Source: JAHFTW01 sp038046785 (GTDB taxonomy: Archaea; Thermoplasmatota; E2; JACPAO01; JAHFTW01). Taken from it: 64,000 nucleotides of DNA. Below the pieces are notes generated by a model. That model did not search any database and was not told the DNA's origin. It saw only the letters and a program-made list of their open reading frames with translations. Positions 58,141 through 64,000 of this stretch are shown here, one piece after another (the stretch's first letter is position 1; each line of letters starts with the position of its first letter). The stretch is taken from the NCBI GenBank assembly GCA_038046785.1, contig JBBSVM010000004.1:124001-188000 (forward strand). The letters are read 5' to 3'. A program made the position numbers and the translations under genes.

Positions 58141-60747
58141 ATGGGCAAACTCGTCATCGTGGAGTCGCCAACGAAGAGCAAGAAGATCCAGGGCTACCTC
58201 CCCAAGGGCTACACCGTGGACTCCTGCGTCGGCCACATCCGCGACCTGCCCTCCTCGAAGGCGGGCATCCCGGAGGCCATCAAGGGCAAGCCGTGGGCGG
58301 ACTACGGCGTGGACATCGAGCACGATTTCGAACCCCATTACGTTACCATCCCGGGCAAGGAGAAGGTCATTCGCGAGCTGAAAGCGAAACTGAAGGGCGC
58401 CGATGAACTGTTCCTAGCGACTGATGAAGATCGCGAGGGTGAGAGCATCAGTTGGCACCTCGTCGAGGCGCTCAAACCCAAAGTGCCCGTGCGGCGCATG
58501 GTCTTCAACGAGATCACGAAGGAGGCAGTTCTCAAGGCGCTCAAGGCGCCACGCGAGGTCGACATGAACCTCGTCCAAGCGCAGGAGACGCGCCGCATCC
58601 TCGACCGCTTGTACGGCTACGCCCTCTCGCCACTTTTGTGGAAGAAGGTGGGCGGCGGCCTCTCGGCGGGCCGCGTGCAGTCTCCCGCCATCCGCCTCGT
58701 CGTCATGCGTGAGCGCGAGCGCCGCGCCTTCCGCGCCGCGAGCTACTGGGGGCTCACCGCTAGCCTGGAAACGCAGGGCGCCAAGGGCGCCGCCTTCGAA
58801 GCGAAACTCATTTCGGTTGCTGGCAAGCGCGTCGCGACCGGCAAGGATTTCGACAAAGAGACCGGCAAGCTCACCGCCGGCAAGGATCTCCTGCTCCTCG
58901 AGGAAGCACCCGCCAAAGACCTCCAGGGCCGCCTGAAAAAGGCCGCGTGGAAAGTCACCGATGTCACCGAGCAGGCGCGCCAGTCGTCCCCCGAGGCGCC
59001 GTTCGTCACCTCAACACTGCAACAAGAGGGGAACAACCGCCTCGGCCTCAGCGCCAAGCAGACCATGCAGGCCGCGCAGCGCCTCTTCGAAAACGGGTTC
59101 ATCACCTACATGCGTACCGACTCGACCTCGCTCAGCGCCGAGGCCATTGCGGGCGCCACGGCGGCCGTCAAGTCCGAGTTCGGAGCGCAGTTCCTGCACA
59201 GCGAGCCGCGCACCTGGGCTGGCAAACAGCAGAAGGGAGCGCAGGAGGCCCACGAGGCCATCCGTCCCGCCGGCGCTGAGTTCCAGCACCCCAGCCGCAC
59301 CGGCCTCGCGGGCAGCGACCTCGCGCTCTACCGACTCATCTGGCAGCGGACCATCGCCTCGCAGATGGCCAACGAACGCTACACCAGCACGACCGCCACC
59401 ATCGCCGCTCTCGATGCCATCTTCACGGCAACAGGCAAGCACGTTGACTTCCCCGGCTACCGCGCCGCGTACGGCGTCATCGCGAGTGACGAGGGCGAAG
59501 AGGGCGCACTCCCCGCCATGCGCAAGGGCGACACGCCCGATTGCCGCGACGTTGCCGCCACTGGCCACGAGACCAAGCCGCCGGCGCGCTTCACGGAAGC
59601 GAGCCTTGTCAAAGCCCTCGTGGAAGAGCGCATCGGCCGCCCGAGCACCTACGCCGCCATCCTGGAGACCATCCAGAACCGCGGCTACGTCAGCGCCAAG
59701 GGCAAGGCGCTTGTTCCGAGCTTCACCGCGTTCGCCGTCGTCGGCTTCCTGGAGAAGAACTTCCCCCATCTCGTGGACCTCGCCTTCACCGCAGACATGG
59801 AGGAGAAGCTCGACCTCATCGCGTCGGGTGAGGCGCAGTGGGTGCCGTTCTTGCGGCAGTTCTTCCTTGGCAAGGACGGCCTGCAGGCGCAAATTGCCGA
59901 ACGGCTCAAGTCGGTCCCGCCCGGCGAAGGCCGCGCCATCGATCTTGACGGCCTCCCCTGTCAGGTCAAAATCGGCCGTTTCGGCCCCTACATCGAGGTC
60001 GAGCGCAATGGCGAACGGCTCTCTGCCAGCCTGCCCGAGTCGGTGACACCCGACGAGCTCGACGCGGAATTGGTCGAGCGACTGCTCAAACAGAAAGCGG
60101 ACGGCCCGCAGGCCATCGGCGAGGACCCCGAGACGGGGCTTCGCGTCTTCGTCCTCGACGGCCGTTTCGGACCCTACTACCAGCTTGGCAGCGCAGAAGA
60201 AGCCGAGGCGAGCGGCGGCAAGCCGAAACGCGCGAGCCTGCCGAAGGGCAAGACGCCCGCCGACGCGAACCTCGACGAGGCGCTTTTCCTTCTCAGCTTG
60301 CCAAAAGAGCTCGGCGAACACCCGGAGGGCGGCCGCGTCGTCGTCGGCCTCGGCCGCTTCGGGCCCTACGTCGCCCGCGACGTTGCGGGCAAGCTCGAGT
60401 ACCGCTCCATCAAGCCGGACCAGCTCGCCACCATCGACCTCGAGGGCGCCGTCGCGGCGTTCGCGCAGCCGAAGTTTGCGCGCGGCCGCGCCGCAGCGAC
60501 GACACTGCGCGAGATTGGACCGCATCCCGTCGACGGCAAACCCATCGTCATCCTGGACGGCCGTTTCGGGCCCTATCTCAAACACGGCGACATCAACGCC
60601 AACGTTCCCAAGGGCGCCCCTCTCGAGTCGGTCACCGTCGACCAGGCGGTTGACTTGCTTGCGGAACGGGCGGCGCGTGGACCTGCCAAAAAGAAGGCAC
60701 GGCCAGCACGTGGTGCCGCGAAGAAGCGGCCGGCCAAGAAGGCGTAA
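58141..60747 (+). CDS. topA: DNA topoisomerase I (bacterial-type IA)
   Basis: Relaxes negative supercoils. The 868-residue protein has the Toprim domain (KLVIVESPTKSKKIQGYL, LATDEDREGESISWHL), catalytic Tyr323 in FITYMRTDST, and a C-terminal region of four GRFGPY repeats (KIGRFGPYIEVE, VLDGRFGPYYQ, VGLGRFGPYVA, ILDGRFGPYLK) in place of zinc ribbons, ending in a Lys/Ala/Arg tail. This is the bacterial layout with topo C-terminal repeats, an acquisition known in some archaea. Start ATG 58141 is conventional; GTG 58123 is in frame. Confidence 0.95.
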   Translation: MGKLVIVESPTKSKKIQGYLPKGYTVDSCVGHIRDLPSSKAGIPEAIKGKPWADYGVDIEHDFEPHYVTIPGKEKVIRELKAKLKGADELFLATDEDREGESISWHLVEALKPKVPVRRMVFNEITKEAVLKALKAPREVDMNLVQAQETRRILDRLYGYALSPLLWKKVGGGLSAGRVQSPAIRLVVMRERERRAFRAASYWGLTASLETQGAKGAAFEAKLISVAGKRVATGKDFDKETGKLTAGKDLLLLEEAPAKDLQGRLKKAAWKVTDVTEQARQSSPEAPFVTSTLQQEGNNRLGLSAKQTMQAAQRLFENGFITYMRTDSTSLSAEAIAGATAAVKSEFGAQFLHSEPRTWAGKQQKGAQEAHEAIRPAGAEFQHPSRTGLAGSDLALYRLIWQRTIASQMANERYTSTTATIAALDAIFTATGKHVDFPGYRAAYGVIASDEGEEGALPAMRKGDTPDCRDVAATGHETKPPARFTEASLVKALVEERIGRPSTYAAILETIQNRGYVSAKGKALVPSFTAFAVVGFLEKNFPHLVDLAFTADMEEKLDLIASGEAQWVPFLRQFFLGKDGLQAQIAERLKSVPPGEGRAIDLDGLPCQVKIGRFGPYIEVERNGERLSASLPESVTPDELDAELVERLLKQKADGPQAIGEDPETGLRVFVLDGRFGPYYQLGSAEEAEASGGKPKRASLPKGKTPADANLDEALFLLSLPKELGEHPEGGRVVVGLGRFGPYVARDVAGKLEYRSIKPDQLATIDLEGAVAAFAQPKFARGRAAATTLREIGPHPVDGKPIVILDGRFGPYLKHGDINANVPKGAPLESVTVDQAVDLLAERAARGPAKKKARPARGAAKKRPAKKA

Positions 60748-60791
60748 CCGCCCGATTTGCTTTCATAGCACGCGGAAGTCCGCGGCCTCAA

Positions 60792-60823
60792 GCACCGTTG
60801 GTCTAGTGGTATGGCTCCTGCCG
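60792..60823 (+). pseudogene. tRNA-Gly 5-prime half (fragment)
   Basis: GCACCGTTGGTCTAGTGGTATG is identical to the first 22 nt of the intact tRNA-Gly at 60939; then GCTCCTGCC continues a different but plausible D-stem and anticodon stem, probably of another glycine isoacceptor. It stops matching a tRNA right at the anticodon loop (after position 32) and runs into a hairpin. A TTTCATAG box at 60761-60768 sits about 30 nt upstream, so the promoter is preserved. Either a disrupted gene or a half of a split tRNA. Confidence 0.55.
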
Positions 60824-60891
60824 CAAGGGGCTTCGCCCCTTGCAACCCGACGACATGTGGGGCACTCGCTGCGCTCGGCCCCACGGACCAA
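60824..60891. repeat. Family 2 element inside the tRNA-Gly fragment region
   Basis: GCAAGGGGC-TTC-GCCCCTTGC (60823-60843) is a perfect 9-bp hairpin; next GTGGGGC...GCCCCAC (about 60857-60884) encloses ACTCGCTGCGCTCG. Read on the minus strand it repeats the order of the 61007-61130 element: arm, CGAGCG-AGCGAG core, arm, hairpin with GAA loop. Confidence 0.65.
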
Positions 60892-60938
60892 GTTTGGCCC
60901 GATTCAGTTTAATGGCGCCTGTTGGTCGCCGCCCATAG

Positions 60939-61009
60939 GCACCGTTGGTCTAGTGGTATGACTTCAGCCTTCCAAGCTGTCAGCTCGGGTTCGAATCCCG
61001 AACGGTGCA
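60939..61009 (+). tRNA. tRNA-Gly (TCC)
   Basis: 71 nt, GCACCGT acceptor closing with ACGGTGC plus A. Loop CTTCCAA gives anticodon TCC. T-arm TCGGGTTCGAATCCCGA. AGTTTAATGG at 60907-60916 is a TATA box about 30 nt upstream. The last three bases also form part of the following palindrome arm. Confidence 0.95.
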
Positions 61010-61130
61010 CTCAAGCAGAGGAGCGAGCGAAGCGAGCGACGGCTGCTTGAGTGCAGGCCCGCGAAGCGGGCCGGACCGGCCGGCCGTCGCAAGACGGCCG
61101 GGCGGGGCACGATGGCGCAACAGCGCCATC
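61007..61130. repeat. Family 2 element: four hairpins after tRNA-Gly
   Basis: GCACTCAAGCAG (61007-61018) pairs with CTGCTTGAGTGC (61043-61054) and encloses GAGCGAGCGAAGCGAGCGAC. Then GGCCCGC-GAA-GCGGGCC (61056-61072), CCGGCCGTC-GCAA-GACGGCCGG (61080-61101) and GATGGCGC-AACA-GCGCCATC (61111-61130). All stems are perfect. The first arm includes the tRNA 3-prime end. Confidence 0.8.
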
Positions 61131-61143
61131 GAGACCTCAATCG

Positions 61144-62133
61144 TCACGGCCGGCTCATCACGGCGACCTTGAATGCGTGGCCGAAGCCGGTCGGCAGCAA
61201 AAGCTGGCGCAACCGCAAGTAATCCGAGGTCCCCTTCATGCTGTCCCGCTCGGTGCGGTTGAGGGCGTCGAAAATGCCGTGCCGCATCAGGAAGCGCTCC
61301 TGTGTCTCGAGTTGTAGCGTGAACCCAAGGTCCGCCGCGGCTTGGCCCAACTCCTCGAAGTCGACGTCCGCTGTCAAATCGACGCTGCCGGGGTCGGCCA
61401 ACGGGTCGGCGCGGAGATGCTCGTGGTACGCACGCACCTCATGCGCGGGTCCCAGTCCACCGTAGTCCACGACGACGCCGCAAAGCACCCCAGCCTTCGC
61501 CAGGGTCGCGAGCCAAGGCGTGGTGGCGGTCATGCGGACACGCCGGTCCCCTTCGACCACCTCGACGTCCGGGTTCGCCGCCTGTGGCACCCGCTCCGTT
61601 GCCTCCATGCGGGCCCATGCGAACGCATCGCCCTCTAATCCGACGCCAAGCTCGAACCAGCGCCCCGCATGGGACTCGACCACGTCGAACGGCAAGGCGT
61701 CGAGGAACTCGTTGGCGACGACGGCGTCGTACTGTGCGGGCGGCTCGGCGAGCCAACGGCCGCCCGAGATGGCGGGGCCAGGCCGCACGTCGATGGCGCT
61801 CCAGCGGGCGGGCACCTTGAGCCGTTGCAGTTCCCACATCGCGTCGCGCGCCAACGCCCCGGTGCCGGCGCCGAACTCCACGACCTCCCAGGCCGCAGGG
61901 CAACCCGCGTCTTTCCAACCCTTGGCCAATTCGCGCGCCACGCTGTGCGCGAAAAACGGGTGGAGGGTTGGGCTGGTCGCGAAATGCGTCCCTTTGCCGA
62001 CGCCGGCCGGGTGGCGACCGCGCGCATAGAAGCCGTCGTCCGCGTCGTAGAGGCAAGCCTCCATCCAGTGGCGAAACAGCATCGGTCCGTCGCGGCGGAT
62101 GCGGTCGCGCAGCCGTTCGACAAGTCCCGCCAC
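61144..62133 (-). CDS. MidA/NDUFAF7-like SAM-dependent methyltransferase (COG1565)
   Basis: A 329-residue class I methyltransferase of the COG1565 family, whose eukaryotic member NDUFAF7 methylates an arginine of the complex I NDUFS2 (NuoD) subunit. Motifs: DGPMLFRHWMEACLYDADDG near the N-terminus, SAM-binding VVEFGAGTGALARD, VVANEFLDALPFDVVE and GVVVDYGGLGP. Its location, divergent from nuoABCD with a shared TATA, supports a complex I role. Start: GTG 62133 fits the family N-terminus; ATG 62202 is in frame but only 10 nt from the TATA. Confidence 0.88.
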   Translation of the reverse strand: MAGLVERLRDRIRRDGPMLFRHWMEACLYDADDGFYARGRHPAGVGKGTHFATSPTLHPFFAHSVARELAKGWKDAGCPAAWEVVEFGAGTGALARDAMWELQRLKVPARWSAIDVRPGPAISGGRWLAEPPAQYDAVVANEFLDALPFDVVESHAGRWFELGVGLEGDAFAWARMEATERVPQAANPDVEVVEGDRRVRMTATTPWLATLAKAGVLCGVVVDYGGLGPAHEVRAYHEHLRADPLADPGSVDLTADVDFEELGQAAADLGFTLQLETQERFLMRHGIFDALNRTERDSMKGTSDYLRLRQLLLPTGFGHAFKVAVMSRP

Positions 62134-62211
62134 GGCCGAGCGGACGGAGCGGCAGGATATGGAATCGGCGCCGCGCGCGGCGGGTCCCCGGTGAATCTTC
62201 ATGACAGGGGC

Positions 62212-62217
62212 TATAAG
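62212..62217. promoter_or_regulatory. TATA element between MidA-like gene and nuoA
   Basis: TATAAG on the plus strand, 33-38 nt before ATG 62250; CTTATA on the minus strand for the methyltransferase. Confidence 0.5.
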
Positions 62218-62249
62218 GGGCCCTCCTGTCGGCGCCTCCAAGGCTGCGC

Positions 62250-62624
62250 ATGGCTTCTGAGGTCCTTGCCTATCTGCCCATGGCCATCTTGGCCGTCGTC
62301 GCCTTCCTCCTCGTCTTCGTGACGCTGGTTGGAAACAAATTCCTGAGCCCGAAACGGGGCTCCGTCGCCAAGCTCACCAACTACGAGTGTGGCGAGAAGG
62401 CGACGCCCGGCGCCCGCGGCCCGATTGACGTTCAGTACTACATGTACATCCTGACCTTCCTGGTTTTCGACGTCGAGGCGATGTTCCTCATTCCGTTCGC
62501 CATCAAGTTCAAGGAGCTCGGCTGGGGCCCCATCGTCGCGATGGGCCTCTTCATCACTCTGATTCTCGTCGGCTTCCTCTGGGAAGTCAAGAAGAAGCTG
62601 CTGAACTGGAGGGCGCTCGAATGA
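62250..62624 (+). CDS. nuoA: NADH-quinone oxidoreductase-like subunit A
   Basis: Small membrane subunit of complex I or an F420H2/ferredoxin-linked relative. The 124 residues have three helices (about 8-30, 65-85, 90-112), the NYECGEKATPGARGPIDVQYY loop with the conserved Cys and Glu, and FLVFDVEAMFLIPFAI, the family hallmark. Start ATG 62250. The stop codon and last four bases form the left arm of a family 2 palindrome, and a 94-bp gap precedes nuoB. Confidence 0.95.
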   Translation: MASEVLAYLPMAILAVVAFLLVFVTLVGNKFLSPKRGSVAKLTNYECGEKATPGARGPIDVQYYMYILTFLVFDVEAMFLIPFAIKFKELGWGPIVAMGLFITLILVGFLWEVKKKLLNWRALE

Positions 62625-62674
62625 GCCCGAGCGTCAGCGAGGGGTCATTCGAGCAGGCCGCGCGACGCGCGGCC
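62615..62674. repeat. Family 2 element at the nuoA 3-prime end
   Basis: GCTCGAATGA, the last ten bases of nuoA including the stop, pairs with TCATTCGAGC at 62645-62654 around CCCGAGCGTCAGCGAGG. Then GGCCGCGC-GAC-GCGCGGCC (62656-62674). Same order as the tRNA-Gly element. Located inside the nuo operon, so it is not a full terminator. Confidence 0.75.
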
Positions 62675-62718
62675 GGACCCTCGGACCTTGCGCCCGAGGG
62701 GTTTCAGGCGGTGAACAC

Positions 62719-63267
62719 ATGAACCAAATCGCCCCCGCCGCGCCCGCCTACGACCCGACGTCGCTCGACAACCGCATTCCCATCGTCGTTGAAGAGCAGA
62801 AGGAAGGCATCATCCTCACCGTCGCGTCGCGCATCTTCAACTGGGGCCGCAGCAACTCGGTCTGGCCCTTCACCTTCGGCCTCGCCTGCTGCGCCATCGA
62901 GATGATTTCCAGCCAGGGCCCGGTCTTCGACATCAGCCGCTTCGGCTCCGAAGTGTTCCGCGCCTCCCCGCGCCAGTGCGACCTCATGATTGTCCCCGGC
63001 ACGGTCACCAAGAAGATGGCGCCGCGCATCAAGAACCTCTACGACCAGATGGCGGACCCGAAGTACGTCATCGCGATGGGTGCCTGCGCCACGAACGGCG
63101 GCCCCTACCAGGACTCCTACTTCGTCGTCAAGGGCGTGGACAAAATCATCCCCGTCGACGTCTACATCCCCGGCTGCCCGCCCCGCCCCGAAGCGCTGAT
63201 GGATGGCATCATCAAGCTCCAGAAGAAAATCCGCGACCAGAACGAGATTCTGCAGGTGGGTTTCTGA
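62719..63267 (+). CDS. nuoB: NADH-quinone oxidoreductase-like subunit B
   Basis: Carries the terminal 4Fe-4S cluster N2 next to the quinone site. The 182-residue protein has all ligands: GLACCAIEM (paired Cys), GACATNGGPY and PGCPPRPEALMDG. VPGTVTKKMAPRIKNLYDQM is the usual block before the second ligand. Start ATG 62719. Stop overlaps nuoC (TGATG). Confidence 0.97.
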   Translation: MNQIAPAAPAYDPTSLDNRIPIVVEEQKEGIILTVASRIFNWGRSNSVWPFTFGLACCAIEMISSQGPVFDISRFGSEVFRASPRQCDLMIVPGTVTKKMAPRIKNLYDQMADPKYVIAMGACATNGGPYQDSYFVVKGVDKIIPVDVYIPGCPPRPEALMDGIIKLQKKIRDQNEILQVGF

Positions 63268-63851
63268 TGGCCGACACCCCCGCAGTCAAGCCCATCCCCG
63301 CAGCTCCCGCGGCCCCGTCGGCGCCCAAACCGCAGCCCGCCGGCGACCATGCGATGCTGCGCGACGCCCACCCAAGCGGTGTCACCTCGTACGACGTCCT
63401 CGAAGATGGCGTCGGCGTCCTCACCGTTGCCGCGGACGACCTCTTCACCGTGGCGGGCGAGGTCAAGGCGATGGGCTACCGTCTCCTCAGCAATCTCAGC
63501 GCGTACGACCGCGCCGATCATTTCGGCGTCCTCTACTGCTTCGTGAAGCCGGCGGACACTCCGGCTCAGTTTGGCGAGATGCGACTGCGCGTCGTGATGC
63601 CCAAGACTGCTGGCGAGCCCAAGGTCGCGAGCCTCGCCGACCTCTACCCCGCTGCCGACTGGCACGAACGCGAGATGTACGACATGTACGGCATCACCTT
63701 CCTCGGCCACCCCGACCTGCGCCGCATGTTCCTCCCCGACGGCTGGACCGGATTCCCGATGCGGAAGGACTACAAGGAAGCGGAACAGTTTGTCGCTCTT
63801 CGCGACGGCGAAGATGTCGTCGTGCGCACCAATGAGGAGGGCAGCTGGTAA
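63267..63851 (+). CDS. nuoC: NADH-quinone oxidoreductase-like subunit C
   Basis: Peripheral-arm subunit. The 194-residue protein has a Pro/Ala-rich N-terminal extension of about 28 residues, then the 30-kDa subunit domain (LLSNLSAYDRADHFGVLYCF) and the signature PAADWHEREMYDMYGITFLG with HPDLRRMFLPDGWTGFPMRK. It is a stand-alone nuoC, not fused with nuoD. Start ATG 63267 overlaps the nuoB stop; its stop overlaps nuoD (TAATG). Confidence 0.96.
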   Translation: MADTPAVKPIPAAPAAPSAPKPQPAGDHAMLRDAHPSGVTSYDVLEDGVGVLTVAADDLFTVAGEVKAMGYRLLSNLSAYDRADHFGVLYCFVKPADTPAQFGEMRLRVVMPKTAGEPKVASLADLYPAADWHEREMYDMYGITFLGHPDLRRMFLPDGWTGFPMRKDYKEAEQFVALRDGEDVVVRTNEEGSW

Positions 63852-64000
63852 TGGCGCGCGTTGACTTCAACAACCCGCGCATGCCGGACGGCCGCGCCCC
63901 GACGAGCCAGCTCATGACCCTCAACATGGGTCCGCAGCACCCCTCGACGCACGGCGTTCTGCGCCTCAAACTCCTCCTGGATGGCGAAATCGTCGTCGAC
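63851..64000 (+). CDS. nuoD: NADH-quinone oxidoreductase-like subunit D (partial)
   Basis: The first 50 codons of the 49-kDa subunit; the window ends inside. TLNMGPQHPSTHGVLRLKLL is the family's N-terminal hallmark, lining the quinone cavity. ATG 63851 overlaps the nuoC stop by one base. This is the subunit methylated by NDUFAF7 in mitochondria, relevant to the methyltransferase gene next door. Confidence 0.96.
   Translation, partial: MARVDFNNPRMPDGRAPTSQLMTLNMGPQHPSTHGVLRLKLLLDGEIVVD

Noticed and set aside
60792..61009. Attachment-site duplication from an integrated element
   Set aside because: Only about 115 bp separate the tRNA fragment and the intact copy, there is no integrase gene, and the shared part is the 5-prime rather than the usual 3-prime half.

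Overview
The window is a high-GC archaeal chromosome segment (one scaffold gap of 100 N at 2221-2320). Archaeal markers include glycerol-1-phosphate dehydrogenase, membrane LonB, archaeal-type adenylate kinase, EMC3/DUF106, Cbf5, aIF2-beta with a TRAM tail, deoxyhypusine synthase, FEN1, XPD-type helicase, UPF0179 and archaeal NMN adenylyltransferase. A class II HMG-CoA reductase, bacterial-type UvrC and topoisomerase I, a NuoABCD complex and many lipobox proteins together fit a Thermoplasmatota lineage best; that placement is inference, not a search result.

Layout. 1-7.3 kb: UPF0179, egsA, a small AbrB-like gene ending in a tandem repeat that holds the gap, a sialidase-like lipoprotein, a TPR protein, lonB, nadM. 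7.4-10.3 kb (minus): TraB, M50 protease and cis-prenyltransferase. 10.4-14.2 kb: adkA-EMC3-cmk-cbf5, a classic archaeal cluster, then a CAAX-type protease. 14.3-24.5 kb: tRNA-Ser, PlsC-like acyltransferase, endonuclease IV, aIF2-beta, CTP synthase, coiled-coil protein, MetRS, Lrp regulator. 24.5-31.3 kb: deoxyhypusine synthase, LVIVD lipoprotein, radical SAM protein, CocE-like hydrolase. 31.4-37.5 kb: AdoHcy hydrolase, PfkB kinase, a molybdate/tungstate-type ABC importer, peroxiredoxin. 37.5-45.4 kb: second Lrp regulator overlapping a tiny cysteine-rich gene, phosphoglucosamine mutase, M28 protein, FEN1, second LVIVD lipoprotein, XPD-like helicase. 45.4-50.5 kb: candidate ncRNA, pyrB with a shortened pyrI, tRNAs Val, Gln and Thr, two PKD lipoproteins, small membrane proteins. 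50.5-60.8 kb: uvrC, pheT, HMG-CoA reductase, third LVIVD lipoprotein, topA. 60.8-64 kb: a tRNA-Gly 5-prime half, tRNA-Gly, hairpin arrays, a MidA/NDUFAF7-like methyltransferase divergent from nuoABCD.

Expression style. A TATA-like hexamer (TTTATR, TTATCC, TATAAA) lies about 24-31 nt before a large share of starts, many of them GTG, so leaderless transcripts appear common. Several divergent pairs share one TATA element. Co-transcribed genes use TAATG, TGATG, ATGA or GTGA overlaps. I used this spacing to choose starts.

Non-coding structure. Two dispersed palindrome families stand out. Family 1 (nine intergenic copies, 1.7-38.2 kb) is built from about 9-nt steps of the type CRCRGATNN read inward from both ends; the step sequence varies between copies but matches within a copy. 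Family 2 (2.2 kb and 57.9-62.7 kb) has a CGAGCGAAGCGAG-type core flanked by arms that in several copies capture the 3-prime end of the neighbouring gene, followed by a second tight hairpin.
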